Shown piece by piece: positions 12,243-21,684 of a stretch of 64,000 bases of DNA; position 1 is the stretch's first letter; each line of letters starts with the position of its first letter. The stretch comes from Acidobacteriota bacterium. GTDB lineage: Bacteria > Acidobacteriota > Holophagae > Acanthopleuribacterales > Acanthopleuribacteraceae. A program made the position numbers and the translations under genes. The notes below the pieces were generated by a model. It was not told the DNA's origin, made no database searches, and saw only the letters and a program-made list of their open reading frames with translations. The DNA lies in the NCBI GenBank assembly GCA_020439745.1, contig JAGQSC010000015.1, positions 310,001 to 374,000 on the forward strand, written 5' to 3'.

Positions 12243-12956
12243 TCAGCTGCGTGTCATCATCAGTTCGCTCAACAAACTATAGACGGTTGACCACTCTGGT
12301 GCCACCTCGCCCAAATGAGTGACATGACGCTCGACCATTTCCCTATCACCTCGGATTGCGGGCCCTGAGAAGGGTCTTGCCACGGAGGGATCGAGCCCTT
12401 GTGACACGGACTGGCGCACAAGTGGCGCCAACCAATCCAAGGCAGACGTTTGATCACAACCCGTTTTGGCAAGGATTTCCGCACCGCATCGGATGAACAA
12501 GGGCAAGAAGTTTGCCGCCAAGACGGCAGCTAGGTGGTAGGTGGTCCATGCCTCAGGAGCCAGATGGTGCGGGACACCTTGCCATTGCTCTACCCAAGTG
12601 ACCAATATCTTGACCACTTCTTCGTCGCCACCCAATGCAAAATGTGTGGTCGGCTCGAACGGTTCGAGTTTCGCTTCGGTAAATGTCTGCAGCGGGTGTA
12701 GCTTTGCCACCCCATGCCCATGATTGCGCGCATCCTCCAATGCCTGCATGGGAATGCCACCCGAAGTACAAACGATGTGAGGGATATGACCCAGTTGTCG
12801 GATCACGTCACAAGCAGCATCGTCGGGCACACACACAAGTGCCAGATCGACCACCTCTTTGACGGACCGTGAGCCGATGACTTCATGCCCCAAAAGACGA
12901 AGGCTGGCAATCATGCGACTACCCAAACGACCGTGACCAATGACTTGAATGCGCAT
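12243..12956 (-). CDS. Rossmann-fold and DUF2520 domain protein
   Basis: The 237-residue protein has an N-terminal NAD(P)-type Rossmann motif (VIGHGRLGSRM) and a ketopantoate-reductase-like layout: SGG after strand four, a KLHPLQTF segment, then a helical C-terminal domain of the DUF2520 type (YHLAAVLAANFLPLF). Family members are uncharacterised oxidoreductase-like proteins, sometimes linked to pantothenate genes. Its start codon overlaps the purB stop by one base (TAATG), so it is probably translated with purB. Substrate is unknown. Confidence 0.85.
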   Translation of the reverse strand: MRIQVIGHGRLGSRMIASLRLLGHEVIGSRSVKEVVDLALVCVPDDAACDVIRQLGHIPHIVCTSGGIPMQALEDARNHGHGVAKLHPLQTFTEAKLEPFEPTTHFALGGDEEVVKILVTWVEQWQGVPHHLAPEAWTTYHLAAVLAANFLPLFIRCGAEILAKTGCDQTSALDWLAPLVRQSVSQGLDPSVARPFSGPAIRGDREMVERHVTHLGEVAPEWSTVYSLLSELMMTRS

Positions 12957-14386
12957 TATACGTGCAGTTGTGGTGCCTCGTCCAAGGAGACCGCCTCAAG
13001 GTGCGGATCCACCTCAGATGACAGGTAGTCATCCACTTGTTCAGGAGCCCTGCCCATGTATCGGCGCGGATCCATGAGTGCCGTCAACGACCCTCGATCC
13101 AAATTGAATTGGCTATCGGCCGCAATACGATCCAACAGATCATTGTCACCGCCCTCCACCTTCACGCGATAGCTGGCGGCCATGGCATGGGTCCGAATGG
13201 CCTCGTGTAGCTCTTGTCGGTCTCCTCCGCGTTTGACCGCCTCCATCAAGATGTTCTCGGACATCATGAACGGCAATTCTGCGTGGATTCTGCGTTCAAT
13301 CATTCTTGGGAAAACCACTAATCCCGAAGCCACATTGTGATAGAGCAACAGCACTGCATCCAATGCCATGAAGCACTCAGGAATAGCAAGTCGTTTGTTG
13401 GCCGAATCGTCAAGGGTGCGTTCAAACCACTGAGTGGCGGCCGTAAATGCCGGGGACTGGGCAGACGTAATCACAAAACGAGTGAGCGCACACATGCGTT
13501 CTGTTCGCATGGGGTTGCGTTTGTAGGGCATGGCCGATGATCCAATTTGATGCTGTTCGAATGGCTCTTCAATTTCCTTGAGGTGTGCCAGCAAACGCAA
13601 GTCATGGGCAAACTTGGATGCAGATTGGGCAACCCCTGAAAGGACCCCGCACATGGACGCATCAACTTTGCGTGGATAGGTTTGTCCCGTCTGATAGGTA
13701 TTTTCGGCAAAGCCGAATGCCGAGGCAATGCGCCGATCAAGCGTTTTGACTTTATCGTGGTCCCCATCAAATAATTCCAAGAAGCTAGCTTGTGTGCCTG
13801 TCGTGCCTTTCACGCCGCGAAACTGCAGTGTGTCCAGTCGGTGACGAACATCCACAAGGTCGAGCATAAGGTCCTGTATCCACAAACAAGCGCGTTTTCC
13901 AACCGTCGTCAATTGAGCAGGTTGAAAATGCGTGAATCCCAGCGTGGGTACGTCACGATATTGCTTGGCAAAACGACGCAACGCACCAATCACATCGAAG
14001 ATACGTTTTTCAATGAGTCGCAGCGCTTCGCGCATCTGGATTAAATCCGTGTTATCTCCTACAAAGGCACTCGTGGCACCCAAATGAATGATGCCTTTGG
14101 CACTGGGAGCCTGTACCCCGAACGCATGCACATGACTCATCACATCGTGACGGGTCTCGCGTTCGCGTGCCTGGGCCACCTCGTAGTTGATCTGGTCGCG
14201 AAATGATTCCAACTCCGCAATCTGTGCGTCGCTGATGGGCAGGCCCAGTCCCTGTTCCGCACGAGCCAATTCGATCCAGAGTTTTCGCCAAGTCCTGAAC
14301 TTGAAGTCGTGAGAAAAGACATAACTCATTTCTTTCGAGCAATATCGCTCAACGAGTGGATTTTGGTATTGATCAAACGAAGTCAT
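12956..14386 (-). CDS. purB: adenylosuccinate lyase
   Basis: PurB cleaves SAICAR in purine synthesis and adenylosuccinate to AMP. The 476-residue protein carries the fumarase/aspartase superfamily signature SSAMPYKRNPMRTE and the catalytic-histidine contexts SHVHAFG and GFTHFQPAQLTT. The start is ATG 14386 with GGAG seven bases upstream; the longer frame runs into the previous gene. It lies between a membrane-protein gene and the DUF2520 gene, almost without gaps. guaB elsewhere in the window gives the other branch of purine synthesis. Confidence 0.96.
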   Translation of the reverse strand: MTSFDQYQNPLVERYCSKEMSYVFSHDFKFRTWRKLWIELARAEQGLGLPISDAQIAELESFRDQINYEVAQARERETRHDVMSHVHAFGVQAPSAKGIIHLGATSAFVGDNTDLIQMREALRLIEKRIFDVIGALRRFAKQYRDVPTLGFTHFQPAQLTTVGKRACLWIQDLMLDLVDVRHRLDTLQFRGVKGTTGTQASFLELFDGDHDKVKTLDRRIASAFGFAENTYQTGQTYPRKVDASMCGVLSGVAQSASKFAHDLRLLAHLKEIEEPFEQHQIGSSAMPYKRNPMRTERMCALTRFVITSAQSPAFTAATQWFERTLDDSANKRLAIPECFMALDAVLLLYHNVASGLVVFPRMIERRIHAELPFMMSENILMEAVKRGGDRQELHEAIRTHAMAASYRVKVEGGDNDLLDRIAADSQFNLDRGSLTALMDPRRYMGRAPEQVDDYLSSEVDPHLEAVSLDEAPQLHV

Positions 14387-14387
14387 T

Positions 14388-14936
14388 TCAAATCTCCAAA
14401 CGCGCCTGAGGCGCATATTCCATAATACCGGCGATCAACAAGTCCAGGCGATCCACAGGACTGAAGAAGACCCGTTGTTCACCCGCGGTAACGGTGGTGG
14501 TTAATCGGCCACCCTTTAACTCGGTAACGTCCGCCATGTTGAGGCTGCCCACGCCCATTCGCCTCGCGAAAAAATCGCCGCTCAGGGTATTGCGCACCAT
14601 CAATTGGTGTCTGGAAAGACACACCTGGAGGCCCCAAAAGTCAATGGTCGCATAAGCCAGATAGGCCAAGACAATAAGCGCAAAGAGCCAGCCCAAGACC
14701 ATCGTCGCGTATACGGCCCAAGTCATCCACACCGATTGAGCAGCTGCAATAAATTCAGGTGTATTGCGCAACTCACTCATTTTTTGAGTCAAGAAATTGG
14801 TAAACAGCCCAAAGACGATGAAATAGGTCACAAAAACGGTGAGCACTGTTAGCCGAGACTTCGCGGAATGGCTGAAGATCAAGAATTCCCCGGATTCTGT
14901 ATTCAATTGAGATTCAACCAGCCCCAATGGTTCCAT
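14388..14936 (-). CDS. membrane protein with two TM segments and a soluble C-terminal domain
   Basis: The 182-residue protein has two hydrophobic helices (about residues 29-48 and 75-98) and a beta-rich cytoplasmic C-terminal part (about 105-180, LSRHQLMVRNTLSGDFFARR...), compatible with a small PH-like domain, though this is only a shape-based guess. The start has GAGGAG six bases upstream. It ends one base before the purB start, so it belongs to the rpsA-mutT-purB transcription unit. Function unknown. Confidence 0.75.
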   Translation of the reverse strand: MEPLGLVESQLNTESGEFLIFSHSAKSRLTVLTVFVTYFIVFGLFTNFLTQKMSELRNTPEFIAAAQSVWMTWAVYATMVLGWLFALIVLAYLAYATIDFWGLQVCLSRHQLMVRNTLSGDFFARRMGVGSLNMADVTELKGGRLTTTVTAGEQRVFFSPVDRLDLLIAGIMEYAPQARLEI

Positions 14937-14955
14937 GAACTTCTCCTCAGCCTGC

Positions 14956-15354
14956 CTATTCTACACGCTGGAGAATCTCTAGAAGTGGGCGATTAGCCTC
15001 CGGAAAGGCATATTGTCCCAGTTCATCGGTACGCACCCATTTCAATTCTGTAATTCCATCACCAATTTCTGAATCGCCCGCCAACACTGAGCAGTCAAAG
15101 AAATGGATGCGCACGAACCGTTCAGTGTAGTCGTGCTCAACGGTATGCAACAGGTGATTCACACGAATCTGCAAACCGGTTTCTTCATGGATCTCTCGCT
15201 GCAGCCCTTGCTCTTTGGATTCACCGTCATTGAGTTTCCCGCCGGGAAATTCCCAATAACCTCCTAAGTGGCGGTTTCCTGCACGCCTGGTGATCAAAAG
15301 AAAATCGCCGCGGCGAATCACCGCCGCGACGACTTCGATCGACATAAGCCTCAT
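14956..15354 (-). CDS. mutT: MutT-type Nudix hydrolase
   Basis: The 132-residue protein contains a full Nudix box (G38 through the REIHEETGL helix), small size and single-domain layout as in MutT, which removes 8-oxo-dGTP from the nucleotide pool. Related Nudix enzymes act on other (deoxy)nucleotides, so the exact substrate is open. Two in-frame ATG codons (15354 and 15345) are possible starts; the first lies 9 nt after the rpsA stop. Position after rpsA suggests translational coupling. Confidence 0.88.
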   Translation of the reverse strand: MRLMSIEVVAAVIRRGDFLLITRRAGNRHLGGYWEFPGGKLNDGESKEQGLQREIHEETGLQIRVNHLLHTVEHDYTERFVRIHFFDCSVLAGDSEIGDGITELKWVRTDELGQYAFPEANRPLLEILQRVE

Positions 15355-15363
15355 GCTTTATGA

Positions 15364-17349
15364 TTACTTGACGAGATGTTTCATGATGTCGCCCAAGGTG
15401 GCGCCGCCTTGATCCTGTCCTTGTGTATACTCTTCCACAGCACGGCGTTCCTGTTGCTGGTGCATGCGACGGATGCTTAGGTCCACGCGGCGCTCACGAT
15501 TGGAGATACGCGTTACTAGGGCTTGGATTTCCTGGTTCTCGGAAAACACATCACTGAGTCGCTTGCCTCGTTCAACGCCTGTTTCTGCGGCGCGAATGAA
15601 ACCTTCCACGTGTTCCGACAATTGGACGTTCAGTCCAGCGTCGCTCACCTTGGTGACGGTGGCCTGAATGACCTGTCCTTCTCGGTGTTCGTTTGAATAA
15701 GCAAGCCAAGGATCAGCCAACAACTGCTTGATGCCCAGCGAAACCTTGTGATTTTCGGAATCGACGGCCAACACAACCACTTCCACTTCCTCGCCTTTGG
15801 TCACATGGTCTTCGGGTTTGGCAGCCCGTTCGCCCCACTGGAAATCACTGATATGGACCAGTCCATCAATGCCTTCTTCAATTTCGACGAATGCACCGAA
15901 CTCAGTGATGTTGCGAACTTTGCCGCGCACCTTGCTTCCCACAGGAAAACGATTGGCGAGCGAGTCCCAGGGGTTCTCATCCGTTTGGCGAACACTCAAT
16001 GAGACTTTGCGGTTTTCGATGTCAATGTCCAGAACGCGAACGCGAACTTCATCGCCCTTCTTCAATACCTGAGCCGGATTCCGAACCTTCTTGGTCCAAC
16101 TTAACTCCGACACATGGACCAGGCCTTCCACCCCGGGCTCCAATTCGATAAATGCACCGAACCCGGTCAGATTGAGCACTTTACCAGTTACTGTTTTTCC
16201 GCGGGCATAGGTTTCGGGGGCCGAAAGCCACGGATCGGGAATGATCTGTTTGAGGCCCAGGCTCACCTTGTCATTTTCTTTGTCCAAGCGCAGCACCTTG
16301 ACGTTGAGTTCCTGACCCACTTCCAACATTTCGCTGGGGTGATTCACACGGCCCCAAGACATGTCTGTGATGTGCAAGAGTCCATCCAAACCACCCAAAT
16401 CTACAAACGCACCATAGTCTGTGATGTTCTTGACGCGACCTTCCAACACGGCACCTTCTTCCAGATGCTCCAATAGATGGGCTCTGCCCTCTTCAAACTC
16501 TTTGCGCAACAACTCTTTGCGAGAAAGGATGACATTTCCACGGCGCCGTTGAAGTTTCGTGATTTCAAAGGGCGCCTTCAGTCCAATCAACTCCTGGTAG
16601 TCCTTTTGCGGACGCAATGTGGCCAAAGACGTGGGTAGAAACGCGCGTACGCCAATATCGACGATGAATCCACCTTTCACCTTTTCGACGATCAGACCCT
16701 CAATCGTCTCTCCATTGGTTGCGATGGACTCGATATCATCCCAGATGTGGGAAACACGCGCTCTTTCAAAAGAAAGCGGCACGTACTGTGCGTCTTTGCC
16801 ATAGCGACACACCATGACGCGAAGCTTGTCGCCGTACTTGGCCACCAACTCTCCATTTTCGTCCAGCAACTCGCTACGGGGAATGGCGCCTTCCACGCGC
16901 GCACCAATGTCCAGTAGTACTTCGTTGTCACCTACACTGACAACCGTGCCATCCACAATGTCGCCCGCGTGATATCGACGATACTGATCATACTCATCCA
17001 GCAATTCTTCAAAGCTTTTTTCTGATCGGGGAGCATCGTCATCGTCATCATCATCGCGCTGGCTAGTCGTTGCTTTTGCCGATGCAGCCGCCGGTTCCTG
17101 CGTCACTGCAGCCGGAGGTTCACTGACCTCGCCTTCGACTGTTTCTTCGACTTTATCGGCTGAAATCGGTTCCTCGGTTTCGGATTCACTTACCTCAGCA
17201 ACTGTCTCTGGCTCGGCTGACGCTTCAATTGCAGCCGTTTCATCGATTTCTTCCGCCGGTTGAGCGGTCACAGAGGCCTCCTGAACTTCATTGGTTTCAG
17301 GAGATTCAGTGTTTTCGGATGTTGTCTTGTCGACGTTTTGTTCGGTCAT
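15364..17349 (-). CDS. rpsA: 30S ribosomal protein S1
   Basis: The 661-residue protein has several S1 RNA-binding repeats, recognisable by repeating GTV/GKV...GAFVDLG/GAFVEIE...GLVHISD/GLLHITD blocks; six are expected for this length. It helps mRNA bind the small subunit. Start ATG 17349 follows CCGGAGG. Unusual is a roughly 110-residue acidic N-terminal extension rich in E, A, T and S that ends in a run of six aspartates, before the first S1 domain. The longer upstream frame lacks conserved sequence. Confidence 0.96.
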   Translation of the reverse strand: MTEQNVDKTTSENTESPETNEVQEASVTAQPAEEIDETAAIEASAEPETVAEVSESETEEPISADKVEETVEGEVSEPPAAVTQEPAAASAKATTSQRDDDDDDDAPRSEKSFEELLDEYDQYRRYHAGDIVDGTVVSVGDNEVLLDIGARVEGAIPRSELLDENGELVAKYGDKLRVMVCRYGKDAQYVPLSFERARVSHIWDDIESIATNGETIEGLIVEKVKGGFIVDIGVRAFLPTSLATLRPQKDYQELIGLKAPFEITKLQRRRGNVILSRKELLRKEFEEGRAHLLEHLEEGAVLEGRVKNITDYGAFVDLGGLDGLLHITDMSWGRVNHPSEMLEVGQELNVKVLRLDKENDKVSLGLKQIIPDPWLSAPETYARGKTVTGKVLNLTGFGAFIELEPGVEGLVHVSELSWTKKVRNPAQVLKKGDEVRVRVLDIDIENRKVSLSVRQTDENPWDSLANRFPVGSKVRGKVRNITEFGAFVEIEEGIDGLVHISDFQWGERAAKPEDHVTKGEEVEVVVLAVDSENHKVSLGIKQLLADPWLAYSNEHREGQVIQATVTKVSDAGLNVQLSEHVEGFIRAAETGVERGKRLSDVFSENQEIQALVTRISNRERRVDLSIRRMHQQQERRAVEEYTQGQDQGGATLGDIMKHLVK

Positions 17350-17469
17350 GGGGGTGGAGTCCTCCGGTTTGTTATTGGTGTTCGCGTGTCTTGTTGGCAA
17401 ATTGCCGGGTGATGTTTGTATATGTTGCCCAGTGCGCGCCCATTGACAAAGCAACCTAATATTGTAGAC

Positions 17470-17494
17470 AAAAACCACACCTGGGGAAACCCCA
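17470..17494 (-). terminator. possible terminator after ubiA
   Basis: A short stem (TGGGG / CCCCA, 3-nt loop) starts 6 nt after the ubiA stop codon on the minus strand; a TTTTT tract follows seven bases later. The stem is short and the T-run is displaced, so termination would be partial. The rest of the 150-nt gap must hold the rpsA promoter, which I could not place with confidence. Confidence 0.4.
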
Positions 17495-17500
17495 AATGGA

Positions 17501-18472
17501 TTAAAGGCGAATTAGGTAGGACGCAGCAAACCCCACTTGGGCCCAAAACATCATCAAATACATATGCTTCCAAGATGGATGATTTTCGACACGGCTCAAC
17601 GCCTCGGGGTCCCGAAGGATGAGATAGACGGTATAGCTACCCCAAATCAAGAGACTGAGCCCAAAAATCAGAAGCAGAACGGGATCTCCTGAAAGGATCG
17701 GTGATCCGTCCACTTCCAACCACACACCCAGTGGAATAAGGAGCCAGGGAATGACAAAACATGGCGCAATCATCCATGCGGCTTTCGCCACACCGAAACG
17801 GCCTGGAAGTGTGCGGCATCCGCCCGCGAGATCGCCTTCGATATCACTAAAATCTTTGGTGGAAGCCGCGCCGATCAGAAACAGAAAGAATATGAAACCG
17901 ATGTACCAGGGTTCTAGGTGCCAAACCGACGCCAAAACGGACCAGCCCGCCACCTTCAATAACCAGCCTCTTGGAATGGAGATGGTGAGATTGGCACCCA
18001 AAGTAAGACGCTTGGTGCGGCCCAGAGAAGGAACCGAGTAGACAAGCGTCAGTGCGGCGGCAATGAGATAGAACCAAATGCATTCATGATGGCGCAATGG
18101 CAACCAAGTGCGCTCCCACCAGCTCACTTGAGGCCACGGTACAATCCACCACGTCATCGCCACACTGACTAGGTACAGAATGGCCGTGAAGGCAAACGCC
18201 TGTCGCAGGGTGATCGCACCGCGAACAAGTGGTCGATTTGGCTTGTTGATGCGATCGATCTCTAAGTCGTAAATCTGGTTGACGCCATTGCTCGCAGCGT
18301 TGAGGAGTCCAGCGGCAAGTGCTGCAATACCAATCAGGCTTAATTCATCCCAACCGAAACTAGACCTGAGGCTGTGCCTTGATCCCCAAGCTGTAAGCGC
18401 GCCCGACATGACCCCCAGGACAGGTGCAACCAACGTAAAGGGACGCGCAAAACGAATGAATTCTTTGAGCAA
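17501..18472 (-). CDS. UbiA-family prenyltransferase
   Basis: The 323-residue integral membrane enzyme has about eight hydrophobic helices and both aspartate-rich motifs of the UbiA superfamily: NQIYDLEIDRINKP (first motif) and DFSDIEGD (second motif). These bind the Mg-diphosphate of a prenyl donor. The form resembles BchG/ChlG- and DGGGP-synthase-like members rather than a clear UbiA or MenA, so the acceptor (quinone precursor, glycerophosphate lipid or other) cannot be fixed. The start is a TTG at 18472 preceded by GGAGGAGG. It is divergent from a polyprenyl diphosphate synthase gene, which may supply its donor. Confidence 0.88.
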   Translation of the reverse strand: MLKEFIRFARPFTLVAPVLGVMSGALTAWGSRHSLRSSFGWDELSLIGIAALAAGLLNAASNGVNQIYDLEIDRINKPNRPLVRGAITLRQAFAFTAILYLVSVAMTWWIVPWPQVSWWERTWLPLRHHECIWFYLIAAALTLVYSVPSLGRTKRLTLGANLTISIPRGWLLKVAGWSVLASVWHLEPWYIGFIFFLFLIGAASTKDFSDIEGDLAGGCRTLPGRFGVAKAAWMIAPCFVIPWLLIPLGVWLEVDGSPILSGDPVLLLIFGLSLLIWGSYTVYLILRDPEALSRVENHPSWKHMYLMMFWAQVGFAASYLIRL

Positions 18473-18493
18473 TCCAGCCTCCTCCGAAGGCGC

Positions 18494-18522
18494 ATTTTGA
18501 CCGATATGATCGCTGGGATCAA
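18494..18522 (-). promoter_or_regulatory. predicted ubiA promoter
   Basis: On the minus strand TTGATC (18522-18517), a 17-bp spacer and CAAAAT (18499-18494) match sigma-70 elements at 4/6 each, 22 nt upstream of the ubiA TTG start. Confidence 0.35.
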
Positions 18523-18536
18523 GGATGGCATGTGTT

Positions 18537-18545
18537 TGTTACAAT
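18537..18545 (+). promoter_or_regulatory. extended -10 promoter of the polyprenyl synthase gene
   Basis: TGTTACAAT is an extended -10 (TGn plus TACAAT, 5/6 match) 32 nt before the ATG at 18578. No good -35 is present, as is common for extended -10 promoters. It would fire away from the ubiA promoter in the same 105-nt gap. Confidence 0.45.
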
Positions 18546-18577
18546 AGTCAGAGAGCCGAGGATATCCGGGAACTGTC

Positions 18578-19489
18578 ATGCCCATCGATAAATTGAAACG
18601 CGTTGTTTTTCCCAAAGATTGGAACTTGAAGGGCTACCTGAAGGACCGAAAAGACGCGATTGACCGCGCGTTGGAAAAACTTCCTCAACTGCCCACTCGC
18701 ACCACAAATGCGGCATCCGCGGCTCGCAAAGCTCTGGCGACGAACGGCAAGCGTTTTCGACCACTAATGGTCCTAGCCACAGCAGACCTATTTGAGCGGG
18801 GATCTGATCCAGCCATTATGGCGGCGGCGCTGTCCGTAGAGTGTATTCATACCGCCAGCTTGATCTTGGATGACTTGCCGTGCATGGACGACGCAAGTTT
18901 GCGCCGCGGCGAACCCACTTTGCATACGATGGTCGGTGAAGCAGACACGATCCTTGCTGCGATGGGTCTCGTAGCCGAAGCACATCACCTGCTCTTGAAC
19001 CCGGCCTTTCGCGCGGATAAGCGTCAAATGGCCATGTCTCGCATGCTTACGCAGGCCTATTCGCTCGACGGTTTGTGTGGCGGGCAAAGTGATGATTTGG
19101 CTGATTTGGGTTCGCATACCTTATCCGATTTGGAATTCATTCATGCCAAAAAGACTGGCTCATTGTTCATCGCAGCCGTGGAATTGGCCTGCACCTGGTG
19201 TCGAGGCCGAAGTCATGAAACGCAAAAATTGGTCGCCTATGCGCGTAACTTGGGGCTTGCCTTTCAGATCAAAGACGACTTGTTGGATGTAGCACCATCG
19301 GGCACAACTGGTAAGGATGCAAACCAGGATGCGGATAAATCCAATTTCGTCACTGTATTAGGTGAGGAAGCCTGTTCCCAGTTGTACGATGACTTGATGC
19401 AAACGGCGTTAGACCAACTTACTGGATTCGGTCAGTCCGCTCGTCATATGCGTGAATTGACGCATGCTATTTGGCAACGCCAATCTTGA
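18578..19489 (+). CDS. trans-isoprenyl (farnesyl/geranylgeranyl) diphosphate synthase
   Basis: The 303-residue enzyme carries the first aspartate-rich motif DDLPCMDD and the second DDLLD, with GKRFRP for IPP binding and GGQSDDL on helix F. The two-residue insert in the first motif is the bacterial (type II) FPP/GGPP synthase form; product length cannot be read reliably. Such enzymes condense IPP with allylic diphosphates in the cytoplasm. It is divergently paired with the UbiA-family gene, suggesting a shared prenyl-lipid pathway. Confidence 0.92.
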   Translation: MPIDKLKRVVFPKDWNLKGYLKDRKDAIDRALEKLPQLPTRTTNAASAARKALATNGKRFRPLMVLATADLFERGSDPAIMAAALSVECIHTASLILDDLPCMDDASLRRGEPTLHTMVGEADTILAAMGLVAEAHHLLLNPAFRADKRQMAMSRMLTQAYSLDGLCGGQSDDLADLGSHTLSDLEFIHAKKTGSLFIAAVELACTWCRGRSHETQKLVAYARNLGLAFQIKDDLLDVAPSGTTGKDANQDADKSNFVTVLGEEACSQLYDDLMQTALDQLTGFGQSARHMRELTHAIWQRQS

Positions 19490-19662
19490 TTTTAAGCCCC
19501 AGCTATGGCAGGCTAAGGTGAAGTGAAACGTGTGTGTAACTTTCTTGCGCACCAACCATACTTCGAGTCTCTCGGTAACCGACTTGAATCGCCTCAACCC
19601 AATCTGGTAGGCAACACATAACGAGCAGCATACCGCTCGTCCTGTCCATCAAAGGAGCTACG

Positions 19663-20796
19663 ATGTTTGATCCAGCAAAAGTTTCTCGCCTGAACGTTCC
19701 CCGATGGGAAGCGGTCTATCGCTGCGAAATAACCGAAGGTGTCGTGTCATTTGTTGCCGTTCACGATATCAGTCGAGGACGTGCGCTGGGCGGTTGTCGC
19801 ATGGCACTTTACGTCAACGAATCGCTGGCACTCACGGATGCGCTGCGCCTTTCGCGTGGCATGACATTCAAGAATGCTATAGCCGACTTGCCCCTGGGAG
19901 GCGGAAAGTCGGTCATCGTTTGTGATCCAAAAGTCAGCGGTACTGAACGCGAACATATCCTTGAAGAATTTGGCAAGTTTGTGGCTTGGGTCAACCTTGA
20001 ACAGGACCGCTACTACACAGCGGAAGACATGAATACCACTGTGGCCGACATGCATGTCGCAAAACGGCACACGCAGCACATATTTGGAACGTCAGTCGAC
20101 CCCTCCCCTTACACGGCTTGGGGCGTGTTTTCGGGCATCAAATATGCCGTGGACTATTTCGCCATGGACCTCTTCGAAGGACACCGCGATATAGAAGGCA
20201 AATCAGTGCTCATTCAAGGACTCGGCAAAGTGGGTATGACCTTGTGTCAGTATTTGTATGAAGCAGGGGCCAAAGTTCTCGTGACCGATGTGCGAGAGGA
20301 TGCATGCGCAGCTGCGGCCGAAACCTATCCAGGCATCGATATTGTCCCTGTTGACCAAGTCTTCAACGTCGATGCAGATGTGTTTGCACCATGCGCCAGG
20401 GGCGAGGTGATTAACCGACACACGATTGATGACCTCAGGTTTAAGATCATCTGCGGTGCGGCCAACAACCAACTGCAGAATTCCAAGATGGGTGCCAAAG
20501 TTCAAAAAAAGGGCATCGTGTACTGCCCTGACTATGTCGCAAATATGGGCGGTGTTTGCTCCATACAATACCTCGAAATTGAACAGTTGAGCGAACAGAT
20601 CACTCGCGAAAACATCGAGCGAACGGTTCGAAAAATGCTGGGTCTTACCTTCCGAGCTGGCTTCCGCAACAACCTTCCATTTAACAAAGCGGTGGATTTG
20701 GTGGTTAAGCAGATTGTCTGGGGCAAACCGAAAGAAGATGCAGGTCTTTCAAACGCCGACCTATTTCCGCTCACTCATACCGTAGAACCTACCTAA
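19663..20796 (+). CDS. Glu/Leu/Phe/Val dehydrogenase, leucine-dehydrogenase type
   Basis: The 377-residue NAD-dependent amino-acid dehydrogenase deaminates branched-chain amino acids to 2-oxo acids in characterised relatives. Lysines of the active site are visible in GMTFKNA (K70) and PLGGGKSVI (K82), and the Rossmann motif is IQGLGKVG. Length and these motifs fit leucine dehydrogenase better than glutamate dehydrogenase, but Val or Phe specificity is possible. ATG 19663 follows AAAGGAG. Its stop codon overlaps that of the convergent rfaE2 gene by 4 nt, so there is no space for a separate terminator. Confidence 0.88.
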   Translation: MFDPAKVSRLNVPRWEAVYRCEITEGVVSFVAVHDISRGRALGGCRMALYVNESLALTDALRLSRGMTFKNAIADLPLGGGKSVIVCDPKVSGTEREHILEEFGKFVAWVNLEQDRYYTAEDMNTTVADMHVAKRHTQHIFGTSVDPSPYTAWGVFSGIKYAVDYFAMDLFEGHRDIEGKSVLIQGLGKVGMTLCQYLYEAGAKVLVTDVREDACAAAAETYPGIDIVPVDQVFNVDADVFAPCARGEVINRHTIDDLRFKIICGAANNQLQNSKMGAKVQKKGIVYCPDYVANMGGVCSIQYLEIEQLSEQITRENIERTVRKMLGLTFRAGFRNNLPFNKAVDLVVKQIVWGKPKEDAGLSNADLFPLTHTVEPT

Positions 20797-21284
20797 ATCA
20801 GTCCTTCTCGAACACGCTGGGCGATTGCGTTCACAATATTGGTTGTGGAGTGGCCCTCGCGAAATGCTAGTGAAATGACGCGTCCACCGTGGCTCAGCAC
20901 TGTATCGCCACCTACGATCTGGTCCACAGACCAATCTCCACCCTTCACAAGCACCTGGGGTTTGACGGATTCAATCAAAGCAAGTGGCGTATCTTCCTCA
21001 AAGCCAACAACCAGATCTACGGCGCGTAATCCCGCCAAAACGGCTGCCCGGTCTTCAAAGGGAACAATGGGGCGGGCACGGCCCTTTAACCTGCGAACCG
21101 AGGCATCGCTATTCAATCCAACCATCAGGCTATGGCCCAAGGCCCGCGCTTCCTCGAGGTATTGAACGTGACCACGATGCAACACATCAAAACATCCGTT
21201 CGTAAATACGAGACACCCGAGCTTGTCGCGCAGCGACGACCAGTGCGGTGCGAGCTGCGACCAAGACGCATACACGCGGTTCAT
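20793..21284 (-). CDS. rfaE2: D-glycero-beta-D-manno-heptose-1-phosphate adenylyltransferase
   Basis: The 163-residue nucleotidyltransferase has the family motifs [13 protein letters not shown] (with the HxGH site), [13 protein letters not shown] and [15 protein letters not shown]...VKGGD. It matches the C-terminal half of the bifunctional HldE enzyme, which makes ADP-heptose for the LPS inner core. Here it stands alone, so the kinase half (HldA/RfaE1) must be encoded elsewhere. The start ATG 21284 follows AGGGAAGG; the longer frame reaches into the trxA promoter. Its presence supports an LPS-bearing outer membrane. Confidence 0.9.
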   Translation of the reverse strand: MNRVYASWSQLAPHWSSLRDKLGCLVFTNGCFDVLHRGHVQYLEEARALGHSLMVGLNSDASVRRLKGRARPIVPFEDRAAVLAGLRAVDLVVGFEEDTPLALIESVKPQVLVKGGDWSVDQIVGGDTVLSHGGRVISLAFREGHSTTNIVNAIAQRVREGLI

Positions 21285-21297
21285 AACCTTCCCTGCC

Positions 21298-21326
21298 TTT
21301 ACCCTTTCGATTGAATTGGGTATGCT
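21298..21326 (+). promoter_or_regulatory. predicted trxA promoter
   Basis: TTTACC (21298-21303), a 17-bp spacer and TATGCT (21321-21326) lie 34 nt upstream of the trxA ATG, in the divergent gap with rfaE2. Each hexamer matches the consensus at 4/6. Confidence 0.4.
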
Positions 21327-21360
21327 CAACTCATTAAAATTATGAATGGAGGAATCACCC

Positions 21361-21684
21361 ATGTCAAAACCGATTGTCGCCAATACAGACGACTTTAACG
21401 CTGTGGTTACAGAAAGCAAAGGCCTGACTCTGGTCGACTTTTGGGCGCCCTGGTGCGGACCTTGCCGACTACTTGCACCGACTTTAGAACAGGTCGCTAA
21501 CGAAATGGACGGAAAGGTTCAAATCGTTAAGGTTGACATTGACCAGAATCCTGAAATCAGCGCTCAATACCGGGTGATGAATATCCCTTTCATGGTGCTC
21601 TTCAAAGATGGCAACCGAGTGGACCAATTACTTGGCAACCACCCAAAAGCAAAGATCACAGCGATGATACAAAACCATCTTTGA
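21361..21684 (+). CDS. trxA: thioredoxin
   Basis: The 107-residue protein has the classical redox motif WCGPC (C32, C35), FWAPWC context, and the cis-proline loop NIPFMVLF. It reduces disulfides in cytoplasmic proteins using thioredoxin reductase. ATG 21361 is chosen because GGAGG precedes it; an in-frame ATG five codons earlier would overlap that site. Confidence 0.97.
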   Translation: MSKPIVANTDDFNAVVTESKGLTLVDFWAPWCGPCRLLAPTLEQVANEMDGKVQIVKVDIDQNPEISAQYRVMNIPFMVLFKDGNRVDQLLGNHPKAKITAMIQNHL

